Positions 51,986 through 64,000 of a stretch of DNA of 64,000 bases are shown here, in pieces. Under the pieces are notes generated by a model, which was given only the letters and a program-made list of their open reading frames with translations, was not told the origin of the DNA and ran no database searches. The DNA lies in assembly GCF_030463535.1 (NCBI RefSeq), contig NC_132879.1, positions 41,291,970 to 41,355,969 on the forward strand. Direction: 5' to 3'. Both the position numbers and the translations under genes were made by a program. Numbering within the stretch: position 1 is the first letter of the stretch; each line of letters opens with the position of its first letter. Origin of the DNA: Salminus brasiliensis. Taxonomy: Eukaryota; Chordata; Actinopteri; Characiformes; Bryconidae.

Positions 51986-52284
51986 TTAGAGTGGTATTCT
52001 GTGAATGTTTATATATATATATATATACTTCTATTTAGGGTAAAATTATTTTTGTTTAATTGTCTTTGTATTGTACTATCGGCTTTTGTACTGGTGGCCA
52101 CATGCTTCATTCATAAGTATCCTCTGTCCTGTCTCTCACTGGCTTACTGGTGGTCTAATGATAGACGTTTTTGCATTATTATTTTGTTATTATTTTTTTT
52201 AGAAAAATACATCTCTACATTATTAAAAAAATGGTCACATGACTACACATGCAGTAGCATGCTTGTAAGGGGACAGTACATGAA

Positions 52285-52440
52285 CACACATTTACATTTA
52301 CATTTACATTTACGGCATTTAGCAGACGCTCTTATCCAGAGCGACTTACAAAGTGCTTTGCTATTTACCCAAGAAAAGCCTTAGCTAGTTAGAATAGGCT
52401 AATAATTCAAAAGATACCTCTAATGGGGAAGTTTTAACGG
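52285..52440 (-). mobile_element. L2 LINE 3' tail (or SINE sharing it)
   Basis: The minus strand ends GTAAGTCGCTCTGGATAAGA, then GCGTCTGCTAAATGCCG, then a TAAATG tandem repeat, the classical 3' terminus of teleost L2-type elements. The part at 52370-52430 is related to the 3' part of the longer LINE at 10.9 kb, so both come from one family. Confidence 0.75.
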
Positions 52441-52769
52441 AATAAATAATATAAAAAAACATTACCAGAGTGTAAAAAATTAATGTTAATATTACGCTGA
52501 TTAGAGGTTATAAATGTCGGTTTCTATTAATTTATAATTAAGTGCCCATCCCTAAGTAAAGTGGCTCAATTTTAAATATTTTAAAGTTTAGCACTAGTAA
52601 ATGCAGTAGATCATTACTGGAAAAAGTTCCAACACTGGAATCAAAAAAAATCAGAAACTCACATGGGATGACATAGTATTTGGTGTAAATATGCATCTAT
52701 GCAAAATCCAGCAAACAGTGCAAAATAAGAATGACAACGACTTTTCACTGTTTCCATTCTAGAATATAT

Positions 52770-53983
52770 TTTATTTTACATAGTAAAACTCCAAATAAAT
52801 GCATGTACTGCATGTACAGTTGCCATGTCCAAGTAACCTTGACATCATACAAGACAATGAGTAGTAGAAATAATGAGCAGACATGTACTCTCAAACAAAA
52901 CCGATCTTTGTGGCCTTTAATGCAGTGCAACATAAAAAAAGAATATAACACTGACTTAGATCAAAAATAGTCAGTTTTATAGTATAGTCAGTCACAAATA
53001 ACCATCAGTAAAGCTGTTACTTTGTTCTTTTTTTACTGTAAGCCATATCAGTACAAGGTCATTCTGCAGTGCTCTTAATAAATAAATAATCTCAAAGTCT
53101 TACAGTGCAGAAAATTCTGAATGCTCTAAATGCTCAACAACTCTGTGATCACAGAAAAACAAGACTTAAGTTTCCCCCAAGCCACCAAAACATATTTTGT
53201 TTATACAATAAAACATGAGTCTTCTGTGTAGATAGTGTAAGCACTTGGGAAGGAAGGTGCATGCTTCAGTATTATCTGTGTTTCCATGTCCCATCTAAAG
53301 TCGATGCAGTCAGTGCTCTACAGATCAGTGAATCCTACAGATCAGTTGCAGATTTTTTTCAGCGCTAACAATTCAGCTGATTCTAAAATCATCGGGTCTC
53401 TATTGGATCATACCTTTTTCATCATTAAATTAGTTTCTATTAGGCCTAACACTTTCCCATTAAGCCTCAGAGCATTTAAAACACAATAAAATAAAAACAC
53501 AAAATCCAGTAGGCATGTTGCTATCTAGTAAAGCAAATGTAAAAAAAATCTCAACAGCTATTAGTTTAGATTATATTACGTTTATTTAAGGTTAACACTG
53601 AAGAGACTGTGTTATTTTCTGTGTTCTCTAAAATGAATACCCTTTTGGACCAATGGTATAGTAAAGTTAAAGTGGAAGCTTCTCTCATCGAACCAAAATG
53701 GTAAAACTGTTAGCTAACAGAACTCACACAAATGATTCACCACACCCATGTGTTAAAGGCTTTGATTCTAATCACTTGCTGCTGGTTCTAAACAATTTAG
53801 GAAGATGCAAAAGTAAAATTCAAATGAGAAATGCTGTTAAAAAAAGATATCAAGAATGTAAAAAGAATAAATGAAGGCAAGAGAGAAGCTGTGAGAGGGA
53901 GAATATGGAATGAAAAAGATAATATGGGGGAAAGAGTGAAGGACAAGCGAATACATTAGTGTTTTTGTTTTCTCCTTCAGTGT
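52770..53983 (-). other. mapre3: probable 3' untranslated region of MAPRE3
   Basis: Downstream of the MAPRE3 stop the minus strand has AATAAA signals at 53586-53581 and 52775-52770, which would give UTRs of about 0.4 or 1.2 kb. No repeats were recognised within. Which signal is used cannot be decided from sequence. Confidence 0.45.
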
Positions 53984-56900
53984 TTAAAATTCTTCCTGGT
54001 CTGGGGCCTGTTCGTCGATTTCTTCATCCTCTGGGGGAGCAAAGCCAGCCTAAAAAGAATAGTGAGAGAGTCAGAAAGACACAATCAGCAGCTATACACA
54101 GATACACTCAGCACACCCAAGCAAGCAGTGCATTGACTAAATTGAATCAATAATACTGTCAGCAGCGAGGGGCTCTTGTAAAAGTGCTGAAACGTACACT
54201 GTGTTGGTAAATACATTTAAATGAGTGCGGTGCAGTTAAAGCCCTTTAAAGGAACAATATGTAGCAATTGCACCTGACCTATAAATGGGTAGAAAGGCAT
54301 CTCTGTCATTGCTACTTGCCTTTTAGCACGATTGGCCGATCACTGATACCGATCAAGCCTTGTCATATTAACTCTTAGCTCTTTGGAATCAACCACATTC
54401 AAAACCTTTTTAAACAGCACTGTGTAGCTTAAAGAGTTGTGGTGTTTGTTAGTTCTGCTGTTTGTTAGTTCTGCTGTGTACTGTACTGGGTGAGTGATGT
54501 ACTCTTAAAGTGGTAAAATACACCTTAGAAAGTCAATTATGATTTAAAAATGCCACACTGGTCATGTTAATGGGCCTGTATATAAGCCGTGCCCCAAGGT
54601 CTGTATTGTCATGTAGTTGTCGAGTAAATAACCGCAGGGTTCTGTCACAAAGTGACAGCATCTTATGAAATCATGGATCAAATGATAGGTCCGCATTGCA
54701 TATTTGGGCTGAAAATCGTTCGATAACGATACATTGCCGATATGGTCTTCCATCTTTACTTGTCATATTTATGTAAAATCTTGTAAACTCTATTTTGTCA
54801 TTTGACACTATCGTCACTGGTTCTGTATCTCTCAGCTTGTCCACAAATGCATGTGCATGCTTCTGTCAGTTCATTGTTTCAAAGCCAATCCTAACCATGA
54901 AAGTGCCTACTCAAGTTAAGTAGTTATGAGCATGAGAAACTGATTAGCTCTTAGAGTGTAAGTGTTAAATGTACACCGATCAGCCATAACACCAACAACA
55001 TCATACCACCCATTATATGCATTATATACACCCACTGTCCATTTTTATCAGCTTCACTTACCATATAGGAGTCTCATTGTTCTTCAGTGGTCAGGATCCC
55101 ACAGGACCACTACAGAGCAGATATTATGATGGCACGCTAGTGTGTGTTGCACTTGTATGAGTTGTATGAGTATATCAATGGTGGTCCTGTGTGGTCCTGA
55201 CCACTGAGGCACAGAGTGACATGACGCTTCCAAATGCAGACAAACAGATGGACTACAGTCTGGAATTATACAACTAGAAAGTGTATCTATATGGTAAGTG
55301 GAGATTATATAATGGACAATGAGTACAGAAACAAAGAGGTGGCATTAATGTTATGGCTGATAGGTGTTTTGTTGGAGTAATAATCATTAAGAGTTCATCA
55401 TACCTCAGTAGCATAGAGAATGTCAACAATTTTGCCAAGGACGGGGTTATTCTCGCTTTCATTCTCCTGGCAGATGAGCTCGATATCACGGAGTTTGCTG
55501 AAGTAAAAGTCTCTCTCCTTCTCCAGACCATCTACTTTTAGCTTCAGGTCCATCAACTACATGCAGAGGAAAACACAACAAGAACAATCCAAGTTTACAA
55601 ACAAGGTTTAATCTTTACTGCTCAGAGGATTTGTCATGCTACCAGCATTTGACTCAGAAACTCATATCAAGTGCATCACAATGCTTATTTAATTAATTCC
55701 ATTTCCAGTGAACATCCCATGTTATTTAAACTGAACACAGCACAATTGTTTCAGCTGACTTTACAATGGTTTTGTCAAAGGACATTTATCATTCTCTTTA
55801 AAATAAATACAAAATGGATTATACATTGTGTCGGTTGTTTCTAGGAGAAAAAGTCAATTACTCTTACCTGGGCCCAGTACCCCAAAAGCATATTAGTGTT
55901 AATGTTATCGCCGTGCAATGCTCATCATATTTGTGTTGACATGCTTTGGAGAAACCCATGTCTGAATATTTTATGTTTTATAATGAGTGTCTCTGCTTAT
56001 TTGAATCAAATGAACACGCACAGTTTGATTAGGCTAAAGGGAGAAAATAATGCCAACCTAATGTTAGCTTATCTGAATTAAGTATAGTGTATTAAATTGA
56101 TTAGCATGTTGTAATTTTGAAAATGTACTGAGCTTTTTTAAAAATCCAAGCCTTGTTGGATGCATAGTATTTTCACACTCTTATTTATCATTGTAGGCAG
56201 GAGCTGCTGCTATGTAGACTTAGAAATACTTGACAATTCACTGTTTGTGTGTGTGTGTGTATGTGTGTAGTATTTCACCTGTTGATTGAGTTCCATGATC
56301 TCAGCATCACTGCCTCCATTTCGCAACATGGGGATGTTTCGTCTTAGACCAGCTGATGGCGCAGAGCTAGGTGGCCGCTGGGGCGTGGACAAGTTTTTGG
56401 GTCCTGTTGGAGACGTCCTTTGAGGCCCTGCACCAAACCAGAATTATCAGTCAATTTAGTGAATTGAATTCATCAACTACAATCAAACTGCCTCACTAAT
56501 CATTCTACCAAGAAGCAAATGTTTAATATAATTTTACCATTGACTGTGTGCTCCTATATAGGGTCTATCATACACCCTGTGAAAGGCAAGTTTATTGCTC
56601 ATTGCTATCTGCCAACACCCTGCCAACAGTCAATTTTCACACCTCCCGTCTGTGCTGTTATATATATGAATATATCTACACCGATGGGCGTGGTGGTCTC
56701 AAAATGAGGTGTGTTCAGGTAAATTTCTGCTGTATGGCGATCTTGCGAATGGAAAACACAGGTGCATCACTGACTGAAAACAACCCAGGCAGACATAAAC
56801 AGTCAGACGCAATTGCTATCCTGGCAGTGAATTGTCAACCCAGGCTTGTGTCCAACGCGCATACACCAACACTTGGCGACACCTATTGTTTACTTTTGCG

Positions 56901-58967
56901 TGTTTTTAACCGCACAAGGCGTACTGTTCTCAACTCTACGATAGCAAAGACAAACTCGCACCTTAAATCAAGCTGAGATTGCTAAAATAGTGCCCATGGT
57001 GTTAACTGTAGCCTTACAGGAAAACTGAATTTTACTCCTCACTTAATACCTGGCTGTGATAAGGAAGTCATTTGGGGGTGCTTTTACATGATGGCAATTC
57101 ATGCCTTTAACGTCAACATAAGAAATCTGTAACAGAGGTCATTTTCATTAAAATTTTGAAAAAAAAAAGCTGATGCTAATGACTGAGACGCTTTCAGACA
57201 ACAACAGAGCTTAAACCACAACATTTATTCACACATCTTTGTTATGTGTGCACAGTAAATGTGCCTCAAAAAAATAAAGCCACAGCTTGGCCAGTTGACC
57301 CACTACTGGTTTAAAAACCCAGAGCACATTGCACGTATAAATACCTTCAAGTGAAGATGTTAAGTGTCTGACAAGAACAACAAGTGAGTCTGCCCAAAGC
57401 TAGAACACATGCTAAGAACAGTAGCTGTTTCTGCCAGCAAGTATCACAAAAGTGTATACCCTCACTGTTAAAACAACATGTTCTCTCAGGTGTGTTAATA
57501 TAAAAAGAGTTGACTAGCAGAGTTCTCATGGTCCATTTCTGTTGTAAAATAAAACATGAAATCATGAAAAAATTGAAACAATTGAAAAAGCAAAAGCTTA
57601 TTTTTAATATGCCACAAGCATCTTACAGAATGGCTCATAGTACCAATCAAAAATTCCCCAAATACACAGTTTTTCTGGGGCCGGCTAAGGTGACCTAATT
57701 TCGATCTATTTCACACACTGAGCATGTTTAAGAAACTCACATGGAAGCAGACATAATCCAATTAGTTTTGGAATATGGCTCTTCCAATACTTCCTGCTTT
57801 TCAGGGAAATATTTTTAGGTTAGCAAACAATGAGTTCACCTGGATTAGGTGGGGGGGTGATCTCCTGTCCTTGTCGTGCCGCCTGGGGGTCGTACTCTTT
57901 GCCATCATAGTTTGCGTCAAAAAATTTCTTAAACCACTGAACAAACTCAAAATTATCCTGGAACTTTCCCTTCACCAACCTTTCAACCGGGATGATCTGT
58001 AACAGTAAAAAATAAGTAATAATAAAAAGGGTTATTATAAGTTCACCACACTCATGAAATTTACTTTACAGTATGTAGTTACTAATGGCTCTCACCTTGT
58101 CCACATTCATTTTCTTGAAGGCTGCTTGCAGCACTTTGAAGTTGTGGATGTATTCATGCTCCAGTTTTGCCTGGAACTTCACTTTCTTCAGCAAAACACA
58201 TCCAGGGAATAGCATATCCATAAACTGGCAATATGATGCACCTGAGAGACATTATACACACACAAAAAAAGAGTTATATCGCCACTGCGCCACACAAAAA
58301 GTGTGTCACGGTATTCAAGTTCTATAAAACTGCCAGTAACTGCAGTAAACTGCAGAACCATAAAACTGCCAGTAATCCTCATTCATGCCCATTATGAAAT
58401 ATTTGATACCAATTAATAGCCCAAAGCTACTGTGAATCCCAAATCTCTAAAATCTAAACCACAATTAAGACTCTCCAAAATACAATTGTTGAGATCCATG
58501 TTATATTTGTAGCTTTTTAAAGATTCTTTCACATGTACAAAATTTGAATCAAAAGATAAATCGTCTGGGCTATTTAAATTGGTCTTGGTCTTGCTATTTA
58601 AATTTGCAAACCTTATAACAACATGCATGTTAGCATGACAATTGATTTAGTAAACAAGAAGCTATTATGTAATTATGGAGGATGAAAATAATTGTGATTT
58701 TATTTGTTCCAATAAAGCACTCTCTCCAATGAGAAGAACCAAATCCACCTTGAATTGGAAGGAAATAATTGTTTGGAAGTTCAGGATGCAGAAAAAAAAA
58801 TTATCCTGCTCTGTTGTGTACACTTTAAAAAGAATATTTCACTTACCTGAACAAAGCTGCTCTATCTTGGTGTAGGTGAGCTGCAAAGAATCGTTGACCC
58901 AAGCAAGCATGTCATGTCTGCTTAGGTTCTCTATGGTCATGGATGTGGAGTACACATTCACCGCCAT
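53984..58967 (-). CDS. mapre3: MAPRE3 / EB3 microtubule plus-end binding protein (263 aa, 6 coding exons)
   Basis: Exons (minus): 58847-58967, 58096-58241, 57840-57996, 56279-56427, 55404-55556, 53984-54049; total 792 nt, open, phases consistent. An acceptor at 58975 precedes the ATG, so there is a 5' non-coding exon. Residues about 14-116 form the calponin-homology domain that binds growing microtubule ends ([69 protein letters not shown]). A basic, Ser/Pro-rich linker ([20 protein letters not shown]) follows, then the EB-homology coiled coil ([19 protein letters not shown]) and an acidic tail ending EEF, a CAP-Gly ligand. EB3 rather than EB1 is favoured by the PPPNPG linker and the TMEM214 neighbour. 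Human EB3 has 281 residues; this model lacks the ~15-residue segment after PPPNPG that one human isoform also omits. Confidence 0.94.
54971..55372. mobile_element. Tc1-like non-autonomous element with ACACCGATCAGCCATAACA termini
   Basis: The left end TACACCGATCAGCCATAACA and the right end (reverse complement ACACCTATCAGCCATAACAT) are near-perfect inverted repeats about 400 bp apart, with no transposase between them. These are the ends of a Tc1-like family that I recognise in teleosts. The right end lies about 30 bp from the donor of MAPRE3 exon 5, inside intron 5. Confidence 0.8.
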
Positions 58968-58974
58968 CCCCCAG

Positions 58975-61888
58975 CTAAGGAGAGAGGATAATGCATCCTT
59001 ATTAACAATACAGTAAAGAACAAATAATGGAGGCTAGACATTAGCACAGTAATTAATAAATTTAATTAATTAGTAAGTAATTTTCTGTGTTAAACACACA
59101 GACTGGGAGACGCTTTAGAATAATTTATTTGAACATTCCTGCTCAAAGCTCTTATTTAAAAACTATACTCCACACATACAACTTGTTAGTGAATCAAACA
59201 TGGGATGTTTATAGAATATTGGGTCATATATGTCAGTTTGGTTAAAGCCACATGCACATTTCTACTAATGAAGCCCTTGAATTTGTAATAGTATGTTAGT
59301 GCTAAGCTAACACTGGTGCATATGAACCATTTTACTTATAAAAGCAAATCCATGTTTTTTATAGGGTGTAACACCGGCCATAATTACTTGAGTCTCCTTC
59401 ATGTTGTTTCCATGTTCTGTATTATTTTAGATTCTGTTAGTTTCACATATCATAATAAAATTCAGCTATATCACAAATGTATTTAGTAATCGTAACTGAG
59501 ACTAACATTCTATTGTCAGGAGTAGAAAGAATATAAAAAGTACTACATGATTTGCTCTGCCCCACAAAGTGACATAATATATGAAGTACTGAAGTGTGCA
59601 TGAAATACAAAATGGAAGCCATTTTTATATTTATATTCAAGTTTTAAAATGGCTGTTGATCAGTCACAATTCCCTTGGCTCTTCGAGTAGTGGGTGGTAT
59701 GGATGACAAATCATATCACAGAATATTTAAAAGTGATTCTGGAAACATACTAATTGACTTTTTTAGTTTTTGAATAGAAATCATATTAGAAACAGTAAAC
59801 CTGTCTTTACAGGTTAAGAGTGGCTTATTTTACTACCAATACACTGATTCAACAACAATACTATTTATCAAAATATATTTTAATTGTGCGAAATCCATTG
59901 AGTGCTGTCAGACAAACCATTTTTTACATGAGCACAGTGACGCTACCAGCTATATTCAATCATGATCACTAACATGAAGTTAACAGAGGTTGGAACTTTC
60001 AGTGCCACTGAATTTATATTGTAAGTACGTGTAAACATATATTTGTTTAAAGCCTAATATTTCTTTGACATTCATGCCCATGATGAGTGTGTGTAACTTC
60101 CGACCACATCTATAAAAAACAGCATAAGAAATAAGTGTACAAAGTTCCTAAGTAGCAATATCAAGTACTTTTATTAATGTGAAAAGTAGTCAAGAATCAA
60201 AGTTTTGTATTTGTTACATGTTTAGAATGGAACTGTAGTGTGCATCTAAGATTAGGTGGTGTGTGTTGGTATGTGGGCATGGTGTGTGTGTGTGAGTGTG
60301 TGTGTAAAAATTCTTTGCTGGTGAACTGTGCTGTTCTTAGTCCTCAGTAATAAGATTACATTAAATCTTCTCACATTAGAGAGTGCTCGGTACAAGCACA
60401 CACTTCAGACAGTACAGACAAACACATACATTAGTAAAGGCACTGATACGCTTATCAGCATAACTGGCCATGGATGACTAAACCAATTTTTTTAAGAAGG
60501 AGAGATTCAGATTAACTGGTGCAGACTCCCAGAAATTGCACCAAAGTCTTTGGGGTCAATGAACCGACAAGCACCAGAAAACGTTGTCCAACAGGATTTG
60601 CAACCTGTAACTTTTACTCATATAAACAAACACAGTGTGAGATCATCTGCAGTTCATTTGCTGCTGATATGTGAGCCTGAACTTAACCCCTGCTTAACAC
60701 CTGCCTTAACTAACCTTCTTTTACTTTCATTACACCTTAAGGATTACTATACATGCAAAGCAATGCAAACTGGCAGAGATGTTCCAGAGTTAGGGAACCT
60801 CTCAGTGGGGGAAAGCAGTGGTTTCGAAGATTTAAAAGGGTAAACAAACAAGCTTATTTATCTAGAACCATAACCTAAAAACTTGGGGCAAAATCAAAGT
60901 GCAAAGATGAATCTACTGGAGACATTTTTACATTCTACTAGAAATGGAGAACCATGTCACATTAGAAGTTAACTGCTTAAAAAAATAAATCAGCAGTGGA
61001 CAGATGTTTAGATGTGACCAGTATTTCACACTGATATTTGATGTATTTACTGAACTCCGGCAGGACAGAACATTTGAGCGATGGTGGGCTACTGCATTAA
61101 AATCTCTGTATTCTCCCCTCCACCCATTTTACTGCATTAATAACCATCCACATGCAAAACTTGCTTTGTAATGTAAATGTAGTCTACAGCCATCTTAGTC
61201 AGTGTTGGCAGATGTGTACTCTAAGCATTCTGTATGTTTTTTTTTTTATTAAAGCCAGTGGTTCTATATAGAACCATGACAATATTTCTATGTAATTCAG
61301 AACCAGGTGCAGTCCCAATTCTGTATCTTTAAAAATGTTTGGATGTTGGAACCATTATGTAAATTTGGCTTCCAAAGTATTGTATGACGTTCAATATTTT
61401 TTCAAAGCCACTACTAGGCAAACAATTTAGTGTGTTAACTTTCAATGCTTTTAATTCTATATTTAAGGGGCCCACATTGTGTAAAACTGGATTTTCCTCT
61501 TTTTCATGTACTGAAAGTTTGATGTAGTGTGTAAACACTGACTAGGTCTCAAAGTGTACTGTTCACTCTCCAGTCCAGGCAGTTCATATATGGGACCTAA
61601 ATTATGCTTTGAATACATTGAGATGCTACAAAAATCAACATATTAACATCCCCATGCCTATTAAGCCAAGATCAGTCTAGATCCACTGATTTACTCTGAA
61701 GTGAATAAGGAGTGTTTCAGAATAAAATGCTTTTTAAATGAGACAACTAATCAAAACATAGGAGACCTAGCAGTCTTAAAGGCACAGCCTTTTAAATTAT
61801 AAGGCATGAAGATTATTATTAAATTATTATTACTATTTGGGCAACATAACACCATTTTCTCTGTGCTCACGTTCTATGCAACAGAGAA
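58975..61888. other. MAPRE3 intron 1, first part: no recognised genes
   Basis: AT-rich intronic sequence. Short frames such as 60550-60843 have no family features. Apart from the GT microsatellite I see nothing structured. Confidence 0.5.
60235..60306. repeat. GT-rich microsatellite
   Basis: Interrupted GTGT runs in MAPRE3 intron 1. Confidence 0.7.
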
Positions 61889-62176
61889 TGTTGTACAGGT
61901 GCACGTATTAGTCACTGTACAGCATACAGCAAAATGTGTCCTCTGCATTTAACCCAGAGGCGGTAGTGAACACACACTAGTGAACTAGGGGCAGTGAGCA
62001 CCCACACACCCAGAGTGGTGGGTAGCCAACTCCCACGCCCGGGGAGCAAAGAGGGTAAAGGGCCTTGCTCAAGGACCCAACAGTAGTAGCCTGCCAAGCC
62101 CGGGAATCTAACCCACAACCCTGTTATCAATAGCCCGGCGCTCTAACCGCTGCCCCACTAGAAACCACTGCCCCAC
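61889..62176 (-). mobile_element. tRNA-derived SINE
   Basis: On the minus strand the element starts near a tRNA-like head: an A box within GCGGTTAGAGCGCCGGGC (about 62150-62131) and a B box GGGTTAGATTCCCG (62114-62101). The rest is a conserved body (CTTGAGCAAGGCCCTTTACC, GTTCACTACCGCCTCTGG). This is a recognisable teleost SINE. A 17-bp unit (CACTGCCCCACTAGAAA-like) is duplicated at its head. Lies in MAPRE3 intron 1. Confidence 0.8.
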
Positions 62177-62299
62177 TAGAAACCTGAAAACCTATTTTCT
62201 TTCTTTACACATTTCTTACACTGAATCTTACCCAGTATTGTAACATACAGTCAAAAGAGCAATTTAGAGAATGGGTGGCACCAAGATTTTAACAGCAGC

Positions 62300-62660
62300 T
62301 AATTTACGTCCTGCTTAATGAGTTGTGAGGTGAGGCCGTGTAGGTGGCCATGATCCTGTTGCCGGTTAACCAGTTGTCCTTTATTGGAACATGTGTGGCA
62401 GCTACTGACCACTGCATACTGGGAACACTCCACAAGGCCTGCAGTCTTCTAGCCATCACAGTTTGGCCCTTGTCAAAGTGGCTCGGGTTTTTATGCTAAT
62501 TCCTGCTTTTAACACACCACCTTTAAGAACTGACTGTTGACTTGCTGACTAATATATCTCACCCCTTGACAGATGTCACTGTAGATGAAGATAATCAATG
62601 TGTTTCACTTCACCTGTCAGTGGTGCTAATGTTATATATAATGATTGGCCACTGTTGATG
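62300..62660 (-). pseudogene. Tc1-like fragment (same family as 54971-55372), reversed
   Basis: Reads in reverse as the family's start (TGACAAGGGCCAAACTGTGA, CAGTGGTCAGTAGCTGCC), with AGTCAACAGTCAGTTCTTAA and an AATCATTATATATAACATTA-like end near 62635. Lies in MAPRE3 intron 1. Confidence 0.6.
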
Positions 62661-63778
62661 TAATTTCTTAATAAACATCAGGCTGACTCTCCCATCTCTG
62701 AAACACTGATAACTTTTCATACAGAGAACAATGCAAATGTGAACTCAACACAAAGAACAATCCAAAAACATGACCTTTCCACAAAAAGTCTATTTCCGTT
62801 TGACTTTGGCAACAGTATCCATGCTTCTTCATGCACTTTGAATGCACTGTACTTCACTAAATATTTTTCTTTTTGTATGTTCAATTTTATTCTGTATTTT
62901 ACATTCAATTAAAAATGATACCAGAAAGAAAGGGACAGCGCAGAATTTATGAAATGCAGTTCTATTACATTATCTAGCTATATTACTTTATTTATTTATG
63001 TATTTATTTATTAGGTATTAACTTTGTAATCTACTTTAAGTCATTACTTCACTAAAAATAAATGTTTTGTCTGGAGAAGGATTTTAGAATGTGGTACCCA
63101 TTTCTGATCCTAGGCAAAATTACATTAACTTGGGAGTAAGTAGGCCTGAATCATCCCGTTATCAGTCTATTCCACATTGAGCGTCTATGTTAGTAATAAC
63201 TGGTTAGTTAGCTATCTAGCTAGTTACTTTGCTATTAAGCTGGTAATAACTTAGTTAGCTAGCAAGCTAGCGACAGCAAAGATTGCAAAAGCATGCCACC
63301 GACGAGGGCAAGACATAACTATTTAGGTTTTGATTAACACGTCAGTAGATAACAGTACAGATGAGAGAACAGCTCGCTAAGTTGCTGTAAACGAGGGAAA
63401 TTCTTCCAGAGGCCTTTGAAAACACAGACTGTTCAACTGACAGCTCAACGGATGCACTAATCAGGACTCTGAGCCCTACTGCGACAACGAACTAGCTATC
63501 TAGCTACATTCTTCATTAGGCGCTTTAGTTTTGCTTTATGCAGTAAGGCTGGGAATGGTTGTTAAATTTTCACACCGTCAAACGACTTAAGCTTAAGAAC
63601 TAGCACAAACGTTTTAATCACAATCGCAAATGGGCCAGGACTCCTACCATAGTAACCTATAACGCTAGCTAATGTGTTTACATGTTTGCTATGTCGCACG
63701 AAAATCACAGTGACGTTAACCCTGTTCGCACATCATGTCAGTTACGACAGGAGCTTAAGCAGTAGACGTTTTACTCAC

Positions 63779-63870
63779 AGTCCTCAAAAGAGGTCCTTGT
63801 TGTGTTGCGTGTCCCTCGGCCCCTCTCCCGTTGCTGCGTATCTGTTAGCGATGTCCGACTAGTAAACGAA
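63779..63870 (-). other. mapre3: candidate MAPRE3 5' non-coding exon
   Basis: On the minus strand a strong donor (GTGAGTAA beginning at 63778) follows a GC-richer stretch (GGGAGAGGGGCCGAGGGACA, 63807-63826). It would splice to the acceptor at 58975 across a 4.8-kb intron. The transcription start is not visible. Confidence 0.45.
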
Positions 63871-64000
63871 TCATTTCTTGGATCCGAGTTGTTTCAACAA
63901 GCCAGTCGAGCCGACTCACCAGTCTAGATGACTCGAATGTTTTATAGTCAGCAATTTATTTAAAGTTTAGGTTCAGTTTAGGATCATATAAGAGATCTGA

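Noticed and set aside
55896-56081. Possible MAPRE3 micro-exon in intron 4
   Set aside because: No matching splice signals in the right phase; exons 4 and 5 already join in frame.
62100-62160. tRNA gene suggested by A- and B-box motifs
   Set aside because: The boxes belong to a tRNA-derived SINE head; the conserved SINE body follows and no complete cloverleaf is evident.

Overview
This window is a piece of a ray-finned (teleost) fish nuclear chromosome. The evidence is AT-rich, intron-containing DNA, vertebrate splice signals at every coding exon, protein sequences close to their vertebrate relatives, and typical teleost repeats: decayed Tc1-like transposons, L2-type LINE pieces, a tRNA-derived SINE, hAT-like fold-back termini and long TA or CT microsatellites. 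I cannot name the species; the repeat style resembles ostariophysan fish, but that is an impression. There are no bacterial genes, operons, CRISPR arrays, rRNA genes or true tRNA genes.

Five protein-coding genes are supported. From left to right they are: the 5' part of GEN1 (minus strand, running off the left edge), OST4 (plus, a single 37-codon coding exon), AGBL5/CCP5 (minus, 11 coding exons, 824 aa), TMEM214 (minus, 16 coding exons, 683 aa) and MAPRE3/EB3 (minus, 6 coding exons, 263 aa). For AGBL5, TMEM214 and MAPRE3 I assembled every coding exon by hand. The exon lengths sum to an open frame with matching phases at every junction, so these gene models are robust. MAPRE3 > TMEM214 > AGBL5 > < OST4 is the order and relative orientation I recall from human 2p23.3, so this is an ancient conserved block. 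GEN1 as the next gene is a difference from the human arrangement, where EMILIN1 follows OST4.

The genes share no single pathway. GEN1 is a Holliday-junction resolvase, OST4 a subunit of the ER oligosaccharyltransferase, AGBL5 a tubulin deglutamylase, TMEM214 an ER membrane protein and MAPRE3 a microtubule plus-end tracker. AGBL5 and MAPRE3 both act on microtubules, but I would not read function into the linkage.

The most unusual features are structural. Two 639-bp direct repeats, identical by eye including a 32-A tract, lie in introns 1 and 3 of TMEM214. A dispersed ~260-bp duplication has one copy on each side of the AGBL5 promoter, and one copy is bracketed by ~65-bp direct repeats. A perfect 47-bp-arm hairpin abuts a TA microsatellite. 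TMEM214 has a GC-AG intron, and a possible extra TMEM214 terminal exon lies about 1 kb downstream. I did not find a previously undescribed biological system; the window reads as ordinary conserved vertebrate genes in repeat-rich DNA.
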